A DNA stretch of 64,000 nt from Haliscomenobacter sp033763495 (GTDB taxonomy: Bacteria; Bacteroidota; Bacteroidia; Chitinophagales; Saprospiraceae). Positions 55,896-64,000 of this stretch are shown piece after piece. Where the stretch lies: contig NZ_JANRKL010000148.1 of NCBI RefSeq assembly GCF_033763495.1, positions 62,001 through 126,000 of the forward strand, read 5' to 3'. The first letter of the stretch is position 1. The number at the start of each line of letters is the position of its first letter. A program made the translations under genes and the position numbers. The notes under the pieces were generated by a model, which made no database searches, was not told where the DNA came from, and saw only the letters and a program-made list of their open reading frames with translations.

Positions 55896-57005
55896 TTACA
55901 AATGCTTCAGCAACTCTGCTTCGATATTCGCAGCACCACGTACTTCGGTGGCTACGATCAAACCTTCTTTGTTGATCATGAAAGCCCTCGGAATACCTTG
56001 CACACCGTACATGGCAGCTGGAGCAGCACCCCAATGCTTGAGGTCACTGACATGGTATGGCCAAGTCAGGTTATCCGCTTTAATGGCTTGGATCCAGGCT
56101 TCTTTGCCTCGTTGTCTTGCTTCGCTGATTTGAGCAGGTGTAGCACCCTGAGCCCGGCGATCGTCAAAACCATCCAGCGACACACTAAAGATGGTAAATC
56201 CCTTGTCTTTGTACTTGTTGTAAACTGCTACAACGTTTGGATTCTCGCCCCGGCAGGGTCCACACCAACTGGCCCAAAAGTCGAGCAAAACTACTTTTCC
56301 CTTCAGATCTGACAATTTAAGTCTTTTGCCACTGGGATCTGGCAAGTCGATATCTGGGGCAGGTTTGCCGATTTGTACGACCTGATTGCTTTGTTCCGCC
56401 TGGTATTGTGCTTCGATGACAGTAAGGTATTCGTTGTAAGCCGCTGCAACATCTGAATTGGGATCGGTTTGTTGCAATTTTTCTATAGCGCGTCTTTGGG
56501 TGCCGAGGTAAGGCCCAGCATTGCCCAGCGACAAATATGCTAAGAACGCGCCAACCAATGGGCTTTTGGTCGTATCCACAAAAGTACCTACATCGTTGGC
56601 CGACATGCTGCGCTCCATGATGCGTTTGGCACAATCGGCCAGCATTTTGCTTTCTTTGGAACCATCAATTTCTACAGCGTAGTCCTGAAACGTATTCAAA
56701 TCCCCATTTACAGTCACTACCTTCTCGGCACCAGTCATGATCAGGTTGATGCGTTTGGCGCCTACCCGCAGGTTGTAAATCCCAGGTTTGAGGCCTTCGG
56801 GAAAATTGATGGAGTATTTTCCACTACCATTGATGTCGGCTTTGGACAGAACGGTGCTCGCTCGGCCAATAGCTACCTCATCAACGAAGACTTGTAAATT
56901 TTCTGCACCCTTGATGGTGCCTTCGATGGTGGTGCCTTTAGGTGTGCAACTCCAGAAACCCAGAGACAACAACGCAAGTGCCAGGACTTGAATGAAGCGG
57001 TTCAT
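55896..57005 (-). CDS. TlpA-family thiol-disulfide oxidoreductase lipoprotein with DUF4369
   Basis: 369 residues from the ATG at 57005 (MNRFIQVLALALLSLGFWSC); a second ATG lies four codons upstream. The signal ends FWSC, so lipidation on Cys20 is likely. A DUF4369 beta domain (about 25-125) precedes a thioredoxin fold (about 225-369) with the WASWCGPCRGENP active site and the cis-Pro VQGIPRAFM. It probably reduces or receives disulfides in the periplasm. It starts about 18 bases after the purL stop on the same strand. Confidence 0.9.
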   Translation of the reverse strand: MNRFIQVLALALLSLGFWSCTPKGTTIEGTIKGAENLQVFVDEVAIGRASTVLSKADINGSGKYSINFPEGLKPGIYNLRVGAKRINLIMTGAEKVVTVNGDLNTFQDYAVEIDGSKESKMLADCAKRIMERSMSANDVGTFVDTTKSPLVGAFLAYLSLGNAGPYLGTQRRAIEKLQQTDPNSDVAAAYNEYLTVIEAQYQAEQSNQVVQIGKPAPDIDLPDPSGKRLKLSDLKGKVVLLDFWASWCGPCRGENPNVVAVYNKYKDKGFTIFSVSLDGFDDRRAQGATPAQISEARQRGKEAWIQAIKADNLTWPYHVSDLKHWGAAPAAMYGVQGIPRAFMINKEGLIVATEVRGAANIEAELLKHL

Positions 57006-57023
57006 GCGATTGATCATTTAATG

Positions 57024-59273
57024 TTAGATTGCATTTTCCATTTTTTGACCCAAAGTATGGTCATAAATGGCTTTCCAGTCGTTCAGTGGGCCGTAGTCTT
57101 CGCCATCTACCACGATGCGTTTTCCTGTCACCTCACCGATTCTGGTAAAAGGAACATTATGGGTGTTGAGGTAGTTGACCAGATCGTCTTCTTTTTCCGA
57201 AGGGGTAGTCACCACAATCCGACTTTGGCTTTCGCTGAAAAGATAAACATCCTTGCGGAAATTGTCGTCTGTTTCTACTTCAAAACCAATGTTTCCGGCC
57301 AAGGCGGATTCGACCAAACAGGCAAAAAGCCCTCCTTCTGAAATATCGTGGGCTGACTCAATCAAGCGACGGCGGATCAATTTTGAGATGTTCAACTGAA
57401 TGTGGAACTCTTCATCCAAATCGATGCCGGGGGCGGGTGACAATTGCACCTTGTGCACCAGACGCAGGTATTCTGAGCTGTTGATGTCGTTTTGTGGCGT
57501 ACCAATCATGTAAATCAAATGGCCATCTTTTTTAAAATTAAGGGTCATTTGGTATTTTACATCATCCAGAATTCCCAACATCCCGATGGTGGGGGTGGGG
57601 TGGATGGGTTCGGTACGGTCCTTGAATACCGATTGGTTGTAAAAACTTACGTTGCCACCGGTTACCGGGGTGTCAAACTTCCGACAAGCATCCCCCATTC
57701 CCTTGATGGCATTGACAAATTGCCAATATACCTCTGGGTTTTTAGGGCTGCCGAAGTTCAGGCAGTTCGTGATGGCCACGGGAGTACCACCAGAGCAAAC
57801 AATGTTGCGGGCAGCTTCCGCCACGGCAATCATAGCCCCAGTATAGGGATCAGCGTGTACGTAGGTCGAGTTGCAATCCACCGTGAGTGCCAGTGCTTTG
57901 TTGGTGCCTTTCACCCTTACCAGTGAAGCATCCGAAGGGGCATTGGTACCCATGTTGTTGGTGCGCACCATGGAGTCGTACTGCTCGTAAATCCAACGTT
58001 TTGATACAATATTGGGCGAAGCAAATACGGTTCGTGCCACCTTTTTCAGGTCCTTAGGCTGGTTGATGTTCTTTACATTGAACTTGTTGACCTGATCGAT
58101 GTATTTGGGTTTCTGGTAATCGGGTTGGTAAACGGGTGCGCCGCCACCCAAAACCAGGGATTCGGCAGGTACATCGGCAACCAGTTCGCCGTGGTGATAA
58201 AACTCCAAGCGACCGGTATCGGTTACCTCTCCAATTTGTTCACACTCGAGGTCCCATTTATCAAATACATCCAATACTTTTTGCTCCTGGCCCAGGTGTA
58301 CCACGATCAACATGCGCTCCTGGCTTTCGGACAACAGAATTTCCCAGGCTTTCATATTGGCCTGACGGGTAGGTACCTTGCTCAGGTCGATGCGCATGCC
58401 ACACTTGCCCTTGGCGCTCATTTCGGAGGTAGAACAAGTGATGCCCGCTGCGCCCATGTCTTGCATGCCTACTACTGCACCGGTTTTGATCACTTCCAAG
58501 GATGCTTCCAACAGGAGTTTTTCCTGGAAAGGGTCACCTACCTGTACTGCTGGCAAGTCGTCAGCAGAATCTTCGGTGAGATCGGCCGAGGCAAAAGTTG
58601 CGCCATGGATACCGTCTTTGCCGGTTGCAGAACCGACAATGAACACGGGATTGCCTACTCCTTCGGCAATGGCGGAAACCGTTTGACCTACCCGGACGAT
58701 GCCTGCGGACATGGCGTTCACCAGGATATTCTGGTTGTAACAATCGTTGAAGTATACTTCTCCGCCGACGGTAGGTACCCCAAAGGAATTGCCATAGTCA
58801 CCAATACCTTTCACCACCCCTTTGATCAGGTGTTGGGTATGGGCATTGTCGAGGTTGCCAAAACGCAGGGAATTGAGTGCGGCAATGGGCCGGGCACCCA
58901 TGGTAAAAATATCGCGGTGGATACCACCTACTCCGGTAGCTGCTCCTTGATAGGGCTCGATGGCGGATGGGTGGTTGTGAGATTCAATTTTGAAGGCACA
59001 AGCCAGGCCATCTCCGATGTCGACGAGGCCGGCATTTTCTTCACCAGCTCCTACCAACAGGCGTTTGCCATCGCGGGGTAAGGTCTTGAGCCAGTGGATA
59101 GAATGCTTGTAGGAACAGTGTTCAGACCACATGACGGAGAAAATACTCAACTCCGTAAAATTGGGCGTACGCCCCATGACTTTGACAATCCGGTCAAACT
59201 CGTCCTCGGTGAGTCCCAGATTTTGGGCCACTTGGGCATTGATTTCCGGTTCGGATACGTGCTGCATCAGCAT
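57024..59273 (-). CDS. purL: Phosphoribosylformylglycinamidine synthase subunit PurL
   Basis: 749 residues, the short PurL form that needs separate PurS and PurQ, rather than the single-chain enzyme of enterics. Landmarks: MWSEHCSYKHSIHWL, FKIESHNHPSAIEPYQGAAT (ATP/Mg loop), DLTEDSADDLP and GGNVSFYNQS. It converts FGAR, ATP and glutamine-derived ammonia to FGAM in purine synthesis. Neither purS nor purQ is nearby. The downstream TlpA-like gene is close enough for co-transcription. Confidence 0.97.
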   Translation of the reverse strand: MLMQHVSEPEINAQVAQNLGLTEDEFDRIVKVMGRTPNFTELSIFSVMWSEHCSYKHSIHWLKTLPRDGKRLLVGAGEENAGLVDIGDGLACAFKIESHNHPSAIEPYQGAATGVGGIHRDIFTMGARPIAALNSLRFGNLDNAHTQHLIKGVVKGIGDYGNSFGVPTVGGEVYFNDCYNQNILVNAMSAGIVRVGQTVSAIAEGVGNPVFIVGSATGKDGIHGATFASADLTEDSADDLPAVQVGDPFQEKLLLEASLEVIKTGAVVGMQDMGAAGITCSTSEMSAKGKCGMRIDLSKVPTRQANMKAWEILLSESQERMLIVVHLGQEQKVLDVFDKWDLECEQIGEVTDTGRLEFYHHGELVADVPAESLVLGGGAPVYQPDYQKPKYIDQVNKFNVKNINQPKDLKKVARTVFASPNIVSKRWIYEQYDSMVRTNNMGTNAPSDASLVRVKGTNKALALTVDCNSTYVHADPYTGAMIAVAEAARNIVCSGGTPVAITNCLNFGSPKNPEVYWQFVNAIKGMGDACRKFDTPVTGGNVSFYNQSVFKDRTEPIHPTPTIGMLGILDDVKYQMTLNFKKDGHLIYMIGTPQNDINSSEYLRLVHKVQLSPAPGIDLDEEFHIQLNISKLIRRRLIESAHDISEGGLFACLVESALAGNIGFEVETDDNFRKDVYLFSESQSRIVVTTPSEKEDDLVNYLNTHNVPFTRIGEVTGKRIVVDGEDYGPLNDWKAIYDHTLGQKMENAI

Positions 59274-59288
59274 TTGGGTTTAAAAGCG

Positions 59289-59296
59289 CAAAGATA
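59289..59296 (-). promoter_or_regulatory. Candidate -7 box for purL
   Basis: On the minus strand the sequence is TATCTTTG, matching TAnnTTTG, 16 bases before the purL ATG at 59273. The 5' UTR would be very short, so the start may instead be the ATG two codons downstream. Confidence 0.35.
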
Positions 59297-59455
59297 TAAA
59301 CCCGGTACTCAAATAGCCATAAGCGTGTTGAAATTTTTCGGCTTAATGTGAGATTGAAGTTTTTAAATGGTAATTCGGGGCCAATTGCACGAATTTGGCG
59401 GAATCACCCCGCTATTTTGGTTAAATTTTCCATTTTTTTGTTTTAAAAATTAATT

Positions 59456-59463
59456 TAACTTTG
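59456..59463 (+). promoter_or_regulatory. Candidate -7 box for SRPBCC gene
   Basis: TAACTTTG fits TAnnTTTG, 45 bases before the ATG. A TTTG tetramer at 59437-59440 could be the -33 box, but the 15-base spacing is shorter than usual. Confidence 0.4.
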
Positions 59464-59508
59464 TTTTTGTATTGATTTAATTGATAATTGTTTCAAAACG
59501 CTAGTTAC

Positions 59509-60042
59509 ATGAAAGCACTTAAAAAAATCCTATTGGGCATTGTTGCCCTGATCGCCCTTGTTTTGATCATTGCCCTTTTTGTCAAAAGGGATTTTGCGGT
59601 GGAGCGCTCCATCACCATCAACAAACCCAATCAGGAGGTTTTTGACTATGTAAAAATACTGAAAAACCAGAAAAATTGGAGCACTTACAGCCAGGCTGAT
59701 CCCGAGATGAAAGAATTTTACAAAGGTACTGACGGTACGGTCGGTGCAGTATATGGCTGGGAAAGTAAAATGATGGGAAATGGAGAACAGGTGATTACCA
59801 AAGTAGTGGAAGGAGAGCGGGTAGATATTGACCTCATCTTTAAAGGAATGATGGGTGGAACTTCTCCGGCCTATCTGGCTACTAAAGTATTGAGTGATTC
59901 TACAACTCAGGTGACCTGGGCCATGAGTGGGAAAATGAACTACCCTATGAATTTTATGGGGCTGTTTATGAGCATGGATGACATGATCGGCTCGGAGTAT
60001 CAGAAGTCTTTGGAGCAGTTGAAAGGCGTGTTAGAAAAGTAA
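59509..60042 (+). CDS. SRPBCC/polyketide-cyclase-like protein with N-terminal membrane anchor
   Basis: 177 residues from the ATG at 59509 (MKALKKILLGIVALIALVLI). One hydrophobic helix (about 7-26) anchors it; the rest is a helix-grip fold: DFAVERSITINKPNQEVFDY, then GTVGAVYGWESK and a long C-terminal helix. It binds a hydrophobic ligand of unknown identity. It is divergent from purL and is followed by a very long stem-loop. Confidence 0.87.
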   Translation: MKALKKILLGIVALIALVLIIALFVKRDFAVERSITINKPNQEVFDYVKILKNQKNWSTYSQADPEMKEFYKGTDGTVGAVYGWESKMMGNGEQVITKVVEGERVDIDLIFKGMMGGTSPAYLATKVLSDSTTQVTWAMSGKMNYPMNFMGLFMSMDDMIGSEYQKSLEQLKGVLEK

Positions 60043-60047
60043 AACTT

Positions 60048-60150
60048 CTTAGGTGCCTCTTCGGTGCCTTGGGATTCTTAGGTGGTGAAAAGAAAGAGCT
60101 GCATTCTTTTCACCACCTAAGAATCCTAAGGCACCAAAGAGGCACCTAAG
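60048..60150. repeat. 47-base near-perfect inverted repeat between convergent genes
   Basis: Arms 60048-60094 (cttaggtgcctcttcggtgc and on) and 60104-60150 match as reverse complements with two differences and a nine-base loop. Probably both a dispersed element and a terminator between the SRPBCC and Gfo/Idh/MocA genes. Confidence 0.85.
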
Positions 60151-60157
60151 AGGCAAC

Positions 60158-61288
60158 TTATTTTCCCAATTGAATCGGTTTAGCCATACTCTGCGCTTTC
60201 AAAGCCAGCTCTGTTGCCAACAAACAATGTGCCTGTGGCATCGCCGTTTCCGTACGGTTCAGCACATCATCCACCAATAAAGTCCCAAAAGGCAGCGGTT
60301 CCTTATTACAATCGATGTATTTGGTCTCTTTTTGATTCACCAGATACAGGTGATTCCCGTTGTCATGACTGGCAATGTCGATGTTTTTACGGATTTCAAT
60401 ATAGCCCTCGGCACCCAGGATGGTCAGTCGGCCATCGCCCCAGGTCTTCAAACCATCCGGCGTAAACCAATCCACCCGAATGTAACCCGTGCCTTTATTG
60501 CCTTTGATCATCACATCCCCAAAGTCTTCAAACTGCGGATATTGGGGATGATTGACATTGCCCACTTGTGATGCGACGATTTCTGCCTGGGTTGAACCCG
60601 TGAAAAAAAGAAACTGATCAAATTGATGCGAAGCAATATCCGTGATGATGCCTCCATAATTTTTGACATCAAAAAACCAGGGCGGACGGGTCGACACATT
60701 CATGCGGTGGGGCCCCATGCCGATGGTTTGAATCACTTTGCCAATGGCACCTGCTTTCACCAACTCTCCAGCTTTTACCGTGGCGCGGTTTTCGTGCCTT
60801 TCGCTGTACATGATAGAATAAATGCGTTTGGTGGCTTGTTGTACTGCGCGTACTTTTTTCAATTGAGCCAGACTGGTGACGCCAGGCTTGTCCACCAAAT
60901 AATCCTTGCCGTGTTGCATTACTTCGATACCCAAGGGTGCCCGCTCGATGGGGATACCTGCGCTCAGGATGAGCTGGATGGAGTTGTCTTCCAGGATTTC
61001 CCGTTTGTCTTTGGCCTGTTTGGCGTTGGGGTATCTTTTGGCAAAAGCGGCAGCAAGGTCTGCTTCCTTGGCGTAAAAAGCCACCAACTGGCCACCGCCT
61101 CGGGTCACTGCGTCGACCATGCCGTTGATGTGGCCGTGGTTGATGCCAATGACCGAAAATTTGATGCGGGGCTCGGCAATTGGTTTTGCAAAAGTTGTTT
61201 GTGGGAGGGAGGAGAGGATGGCCATGCCCGTAGCGGTGGTGGCGGTCTCTTTTATAAAGCGGCGGCGGTTGAAAAGGGTGGTTTTCAT
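60158..61288 (-). CDS. Tat-exported Gfo/Idh/MocA-family oxidoreductase
   Basis: 376 residues. The N-terminus NRRRFIKETATTATGMAILSS is a strong twin-arginine leader. The Rossmann opening IKFSVIGINHGHINGMVDAV follows, and DKPGVTSLAQLKK takes the place of the family's usual EKP, so the conserved lysine is kept but Glu is Asp. The C-terminal GFO_IDH_C domain has IITDIASHQFDQF with a catalytic His. Being folded with cofactor before export, it should act on sugars in the periplasm with bound NAD(P). It probably serves the same kind of keto-sugar chemistry as the GMC operon at 14-16 kb. Confidence 0.9.
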   Translation of the reverse strand: MKTTLFNRRRFIKETATTATGMAILSSLPQTTFAKPIAEPRIKFSVIGINHGHINGMVDAVTRGGGQLVAFYAKEADLAAAFAKRYPNAKQAKDKREILEDNSIQLILSAGIPIERAPLGIEVMQHGKDYLVDKPGVTSLAQLKKVRAVQQATKRIYSIMYSERHENRATVKAGELVKAGAIGKVIQTIGMGPHRMNVSTRPPWFFDVKNYGGIITDIASHQFDQFLFFTGSTQAEIVASQVGNVNHPQYPQFEDFGDVMIKGNKGTGYIRVDWFTPDGLKTWGDGRLTILGAEGYIEIRKNIDIASHDNGNHLYLVNQKETKYIDCNKEPLPFGTLLVDDVLNRTETAMPQAHCLLATELALKAQSMAKPIQLGK

Positions 61289-61441
61289 TGGTTGATGTTT
61301 ATAGTTTTAAACGTGAGTTTTATCTGAAGTAAAATTAAAAAAAACCAGCGCTCAGCCATCCCCAAAAATCCCCTCTTGCCAATCTCCGCACAAATCCCTA
61401 ACTTTCCCCATTACTTTTTTGTCCCACTAACCGATTTACAA

Positions 61442-63823
61442 ATGCGTCCCCAAATTCTGTTGTTACTCTGCCTGCCGCTGTGGCTGTGCGGACAAACTGC
61501 GCCTATTGGCTATTATCCTTTTGAAGGCAGTGCCGAGGATAAAAGCAGTCTGCGCAATGATGCCCAGATTTTTGGCAATCCCCGCTGTGTACCAGGGATT
61601 AAAGGCTCCGCCTATCAACTGGATGGCAACGACTACTTTGAAGTGCCCAATGTACCGGACATCAACGACCTCACGTCCGAGTTTACTTTTGCCTGTTGGG
61701 TGTTTCCAACGGCTACCAGCGGCAATACGGTTTCGATCATCACCAAATCCAATTCTAATTCTTTGAACACCCCTTTTAACATGGCTTATCAGGGCGGCAG
61801 TTTGATTCCATATGTGCGCTACACCCAACCTGGACTATTTGCCAATGCAACCCAGGTTTTTGTGAACCAGGCGCCTTTTGCGGTTAAACTCAATGAATGG
61901 AATTTTGTGGTTTGGCGCTTCAATCGAGGCAAACTGGACATCTTTTTGAACGGCAATTTAGTGGCCAGTGTTACCTTGCCGTTCACTGCGGTACGCCAAA
62001 ACAATGCTCCATTGGTAGTTGGCCACGATGAACCAGGCGCCGAAGAATTTTTTATCGGGATCATCGACGAACTTTACATTTACAACAAAGCTGTATCGGA
62101 CCAGGACTTACTGGATTTATACAACTCCTATACCTTGCCGGAAAAAATAGCCAAACCAGTCAGTATTTGCGACGGCGAAGTGTACCGTAAGCGCAGCGTT
62201 GCCGGTTTTTATGCCGACACCATTAGGACCGCCAGAGGATGTGATAGTGTGAGTTATTTTCAACTTTCGGTAAATCCCAGTCCGCGCTTCACCATTGATA
62301 CGGCCATTTGTAATGGTCAAAGCGCCTTTGGCTATACCTATACAAATACCTATTTTGACACTTTTCAAACCCGTTTGGGCTGTGATAGCATTCGGACCAT
62401 CAACTTGAAAGTATTGCCCCATACCGCTTCAAATATCATCAGGGGAATTTGCGCCGGACAGTCCTTTGAGGGCTACACTACCGCTGGTACTTATGTGGAT
62501 GTATTAAGAAACGCCGTAGGTTGTGATAGTGTGCGTACCATTCAATTGTTGGTTTTTAGGCCCGATACTACACTTATTGAACAAAGCATTTGTGCGGGTG
62601 AATCTTTTTTGGGTTATACGGGTACAGGTATTTATCAGGATACATTCAGAAACTTTCGAGGCTGCGACAGTTTGCGCATTGTGCGCCTGACGGTACTTAG
62701 GCCAGATACTACCCAGGAAACGATGCAAATTTGCTCGGGTAAAAGTTTTGGAGGCTACAGCAGTTCAGGAACCTATACGAATAGTTATCAAGGCAGTGAT
62801 GGATGTGACAGTGTTCACATTTTACGCCTAACTGTTTTGCCTCCGCTTAGCTCCGCAACAACCTCAAATATTTGCTCTGGCCAGGCTTTTGAAGGGTATT
62901 CCCGCAGCGGGATTTATCGCGATACCTTTCAAACCGGTTCAGGTTGTGATAGCATCCGAACCTTGACCCTTACCGTGTCTCCACCCCTAAGTGCTCAGCG
63001 TCTGGAGAGTATTTGTGCTGGCGAAATTTTTGAAAGGTATACGCGTAGTGGAATTTACCGTGATACTTTTAAAACGGTAAAGGGTTGTGACAGCATTCGG
63101 GTGCTGCAACTGGCCGTTTTACCCCCTGTAAGCCGAAGTGTCAATGCGAGTATTTGCCCGGGGGAAGTAGTAGAAGGTTATAGCCAACCAGGTACTTATG
63201 TGGATACCCTGGTATCGATGATTGGCTGTGATAGTGTGCGCACTTTGGTATTGAGAGCCACCGATGCCAAAAGATTCAGTTTGACCAAACGGATTTGTGC
63301 GGGCGAATCTTTTCTGGGATACAAAGTTACAGGGACTTATATCGATACCCTTCGTGCTGGAGGTGCAGGTTGCGACAGTATTCGCACCTTACTGCTTACC
63401 GTAAACGCCAAAGCTGAAAATACCCGCGAAGTGAACATTTGTGCCGGTGGGAATTTTGAAGGATTTACCCAATCAGGGACCTATTCCAAAACCATTCAGC
63501 GCCCGGGTCTGTGCGATAGCACCTACACGCTTAAACTCAATGTTGGAGCCGTTTTTGTGCCCAATGCTTTTTCTCCAAACGGAGACCGCATCAACGATTC
63601 ATTCAAAATTATGGCAGATGCAGGTAGCGAATTGAAGGTGCTCCGCTTTTTTATCAGGGACCGCTATGGTAGCTTGGTCTTTCAAGGCACAGACTTGAGC
63701 AGTGAATGGGATGGTACAGTCCGTGGTCAAAAAGCCAATATTGGGGTGTATTTTTATGCCATTGAACTGGAATGTGGCGGTAAAAGGTCGGTTTTGAATG
63801 GGGGAGTGCATTTGCTTAGGTGA
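61442..63823 (+). CDS. T9SS type B surface protein: LamG domain plus ten tandem repeats
   Basis: 793 residues from the ATG at 61442 (MRPQILLLLCLPLWLCGQ, a good signal peptide). A LamG/concanavalin-like fold (about 20-225) begins PIGYYPFEGSAEDKSSLRND. Ten repeats of about 47 residues follow, each of the form ICAGxSFEGYxxxGTYxDT then GCDSIRTLxLTV. The C-terminus is the gliding-motility-associated sorting domain (VFVPNAFSPNGDRINDSF through GGVHLLR). The paired Cys in each repeat may form a disulfide. It is an elongated stalked adhesin or matrix protein. The same repeat type occurs twice in the 8906 protein. Confidence 0.92.
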   Translation: MRPQILLLLCLPLWLCGQTAPIGYYPFEGSAEDKSSLRNDAQIFGNPRCVPGIKGSAYQLDGNDYFEVPNVPDINDLTSEFTFACWVFPTATSGNTVSIITKSNSNSLNTPFNMAYQGGSLIPYVRYTQPGLFANATQVFVNQAPFAVKLNEWNFVVWRFNRGKLDIFLNGNLVASVTLPFTAVRQNNAPLVVGHDEPGAEEFFIGIIDELYIYNKAVSDQDLLDLYNSYTLPEKIAKPVSICDGEVYRKRSVAGFYADTIRTARGCDSVSYFQLSVNPSPRFTIDTAICNGQSAFGYTYTNTYFDTFQTRLGCDSIRTINLKVLPHTASNIIRGICAGQSFEGYTTAGTYVDVLRNAVGCDSVRTIQLLVFRPDTTLIEQSICAGESFLGYTGTGIYQDTFRNFRGCDSLRIVRLTVLRPDTTQETMQICSGKSFGGYSSSGTYTNSYQGSDGCDSVHILRLTVLPPLSSATTSNICSGQAFEGYSRSGIYRDTFQTGSGCDSIRTLTLTVSPPLSAQRLESICAGEIFERYTRSGIYRDTFKTVKGCDSIRVLQLAVLPPVSRSVNASICPGEVVEGYSQPGTYVDTLVSMIGCDSVRTLVLRATDAKRFSLTKRICAGESFLGYKVTGTYIDTLRAGGAGCDSIRTLLLTVNAKAENTREVNICAGGNFEGFTQSGTYSKTIQRPGLCDSTYTLKLNVGAVFVPNAFSPNGDRINDSFKIMADAGSELKVLRFFIRDRYGSLVFQGTDLSSEWDGTVRGQKANIGVYFYAIELECGGKRSVLNGGVHLLR

Positions 63824-63825
63824 GT

Positions 63826-63875
63826 GAAAAGCGAATAGTGAAAGTGTTTGTGCAAAAAATCACTATTCGCTTTTC
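63826..63875. terminator. Perfect 16-base stem-loop between convergent genes
   Basis: GAAAAGCGAATAGTGA (63826-63841) and TCACTATTCGCTTTTC (63860-63875) pair perfectly right after the LamG protein stop and just before the minus-strand stop at 63879-63881. Likely a bidirectional terminator. Confidence 0.75.
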
Positions 63876-63878
63876 GTT

Positions 63879-64000
63879 CTATTGTTTTACCACACTTACT
63901 GCCTTACTACTTCCCTCAACACACTGCACTTGCACCCAATATTGGCCTTTGGGCCAATTTTCACCAATCTGGATTTGGCCGTTTCCGGGCAACAAGGGAT
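63879..64000 (-). CDS. C-terminal end of a T9SS type A secreted protein (partial)
   Basis: Only the last 40 codons are in the window. The translated tail includes LPGNGQIQIGENWPKGQYWV then VQVQCVEGSSKAVSVVKQ and a TAG at 63879-63881. The pattern GxYxVxV followed by a short strand ending in VVKQ is the type A sorting domain cleaved by PorU. The rest of the protein lies beyond the right edge. It converges with the LamG protein gene. Confidence 0.75.
   Translation of the reverse strand, partial: PLLPGNGQIQIGENWPKGQYWVQVQCVEGSSKAVSVVKQ

Noticed and set aside
58125..59081. 318-codon open frame on the plus strand
   Set aside because: Entirely antisense to purL, whose protein matches the family end to end; composition reflects the opposite-strand gene.
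1..64000. tRNA, rRNA or riboswitch genes
   Set aside because: No cloverleaf with a GTTCRANNC-type T arm, no rRNA segment and no recognisable riboswitch aptamer was seen; a covariance search would be decisive.

Overview
The window is chromosomal DNA from a Bacteroidota bacterium, most likely a Saprospiraceae-type filamentous or soil/water organism (Haliscomenobacter-like). The evidence is type IX secretion C-terminal sorting domains on three secreted proteins, a TamL-type lipoprotein Omp85, VPS10/BNR propellers, DUF4369/TlpA and LytS/LytTR pairs, TAnnTTTG promoter boxes and many small palindromic intergenic elements. The genus is an inference from style, not from a marker gene.

Layout. 0-2.6 kb: edge-truncated HupE/UreJ-like membrane protein, esterase lipoprotein, AraC regulator. 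2.7-7.3 kb: a catabolic cluster in which VOC extradiol dioxygenase, GalB-like hydratase, GalC/LigK-like aldolase, a 6PGDH-like dehydrogenase and GalD/PrpF-like tautomerase would carry a trihydroxybenzoate or protocatechuate type ring to pyruvate and oxaloacetate through 4-oxalomesaconate. 7.3-11.9 kb: unknown secreted protein, T9SS type B protein, DinB-fold protein, Crp/Fnr regulator. 12.0-16.8 kb: Tat-exported serine hydrolase, Tat-exported small subunit, GMC oxidoreductase and periplasmic sugar isomerase, a likely keto-sugar oxidation set. 16.9-18.6 kb: propeller and outer-membrane barrel proteins.

18.6-23 kb is an accessory, AT-rich island: Rpn nuclease, a DUF2442 gene broken by TGA, an AIPR-family protein with a winged-helix-like partner, and palindromic repeats. 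23.1-31.9 kb holds two giant genes 24 bases apart: an FAD oxidoreductase fused to an acetoacetate-decarboxylase-like domain, and a kinase-ATPase-GAF-adenylate cyclase. 31.9-39.7 kb: TrmH-type methyltransferase divergent from TamL, a serine hydrolase, a LytS/LytTR pair and a sugar-acid dehydratase of the FAH family.

39.7-43.5 kb is a second accessory patch: trypsin-like protein plus a 64-residue partner, an HsdR-N-type nuclease protein, and a 700-base group II intron lacking its reverse transcriptase, sitting inside a nested inverted repeat. 43.5-64 kb returns to housekeeping and envelope genes: SWIM/SNF2 helicase, large VPS10-like propeller protein, DUF1761 and DUF819 membrane proteins, HGSNAT-like acyltransferase, MFS transporter, TlpA-like thioredoxin, PurL, an SRPBCC protein, Tat-exported Gfo/Idh/MocA oxidoreductase, a LamG plus ten-repeat T9SS type B protein, and the tail of a T9SS type A protein. 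No rRNA, tRNA or CRISPR array was seen.
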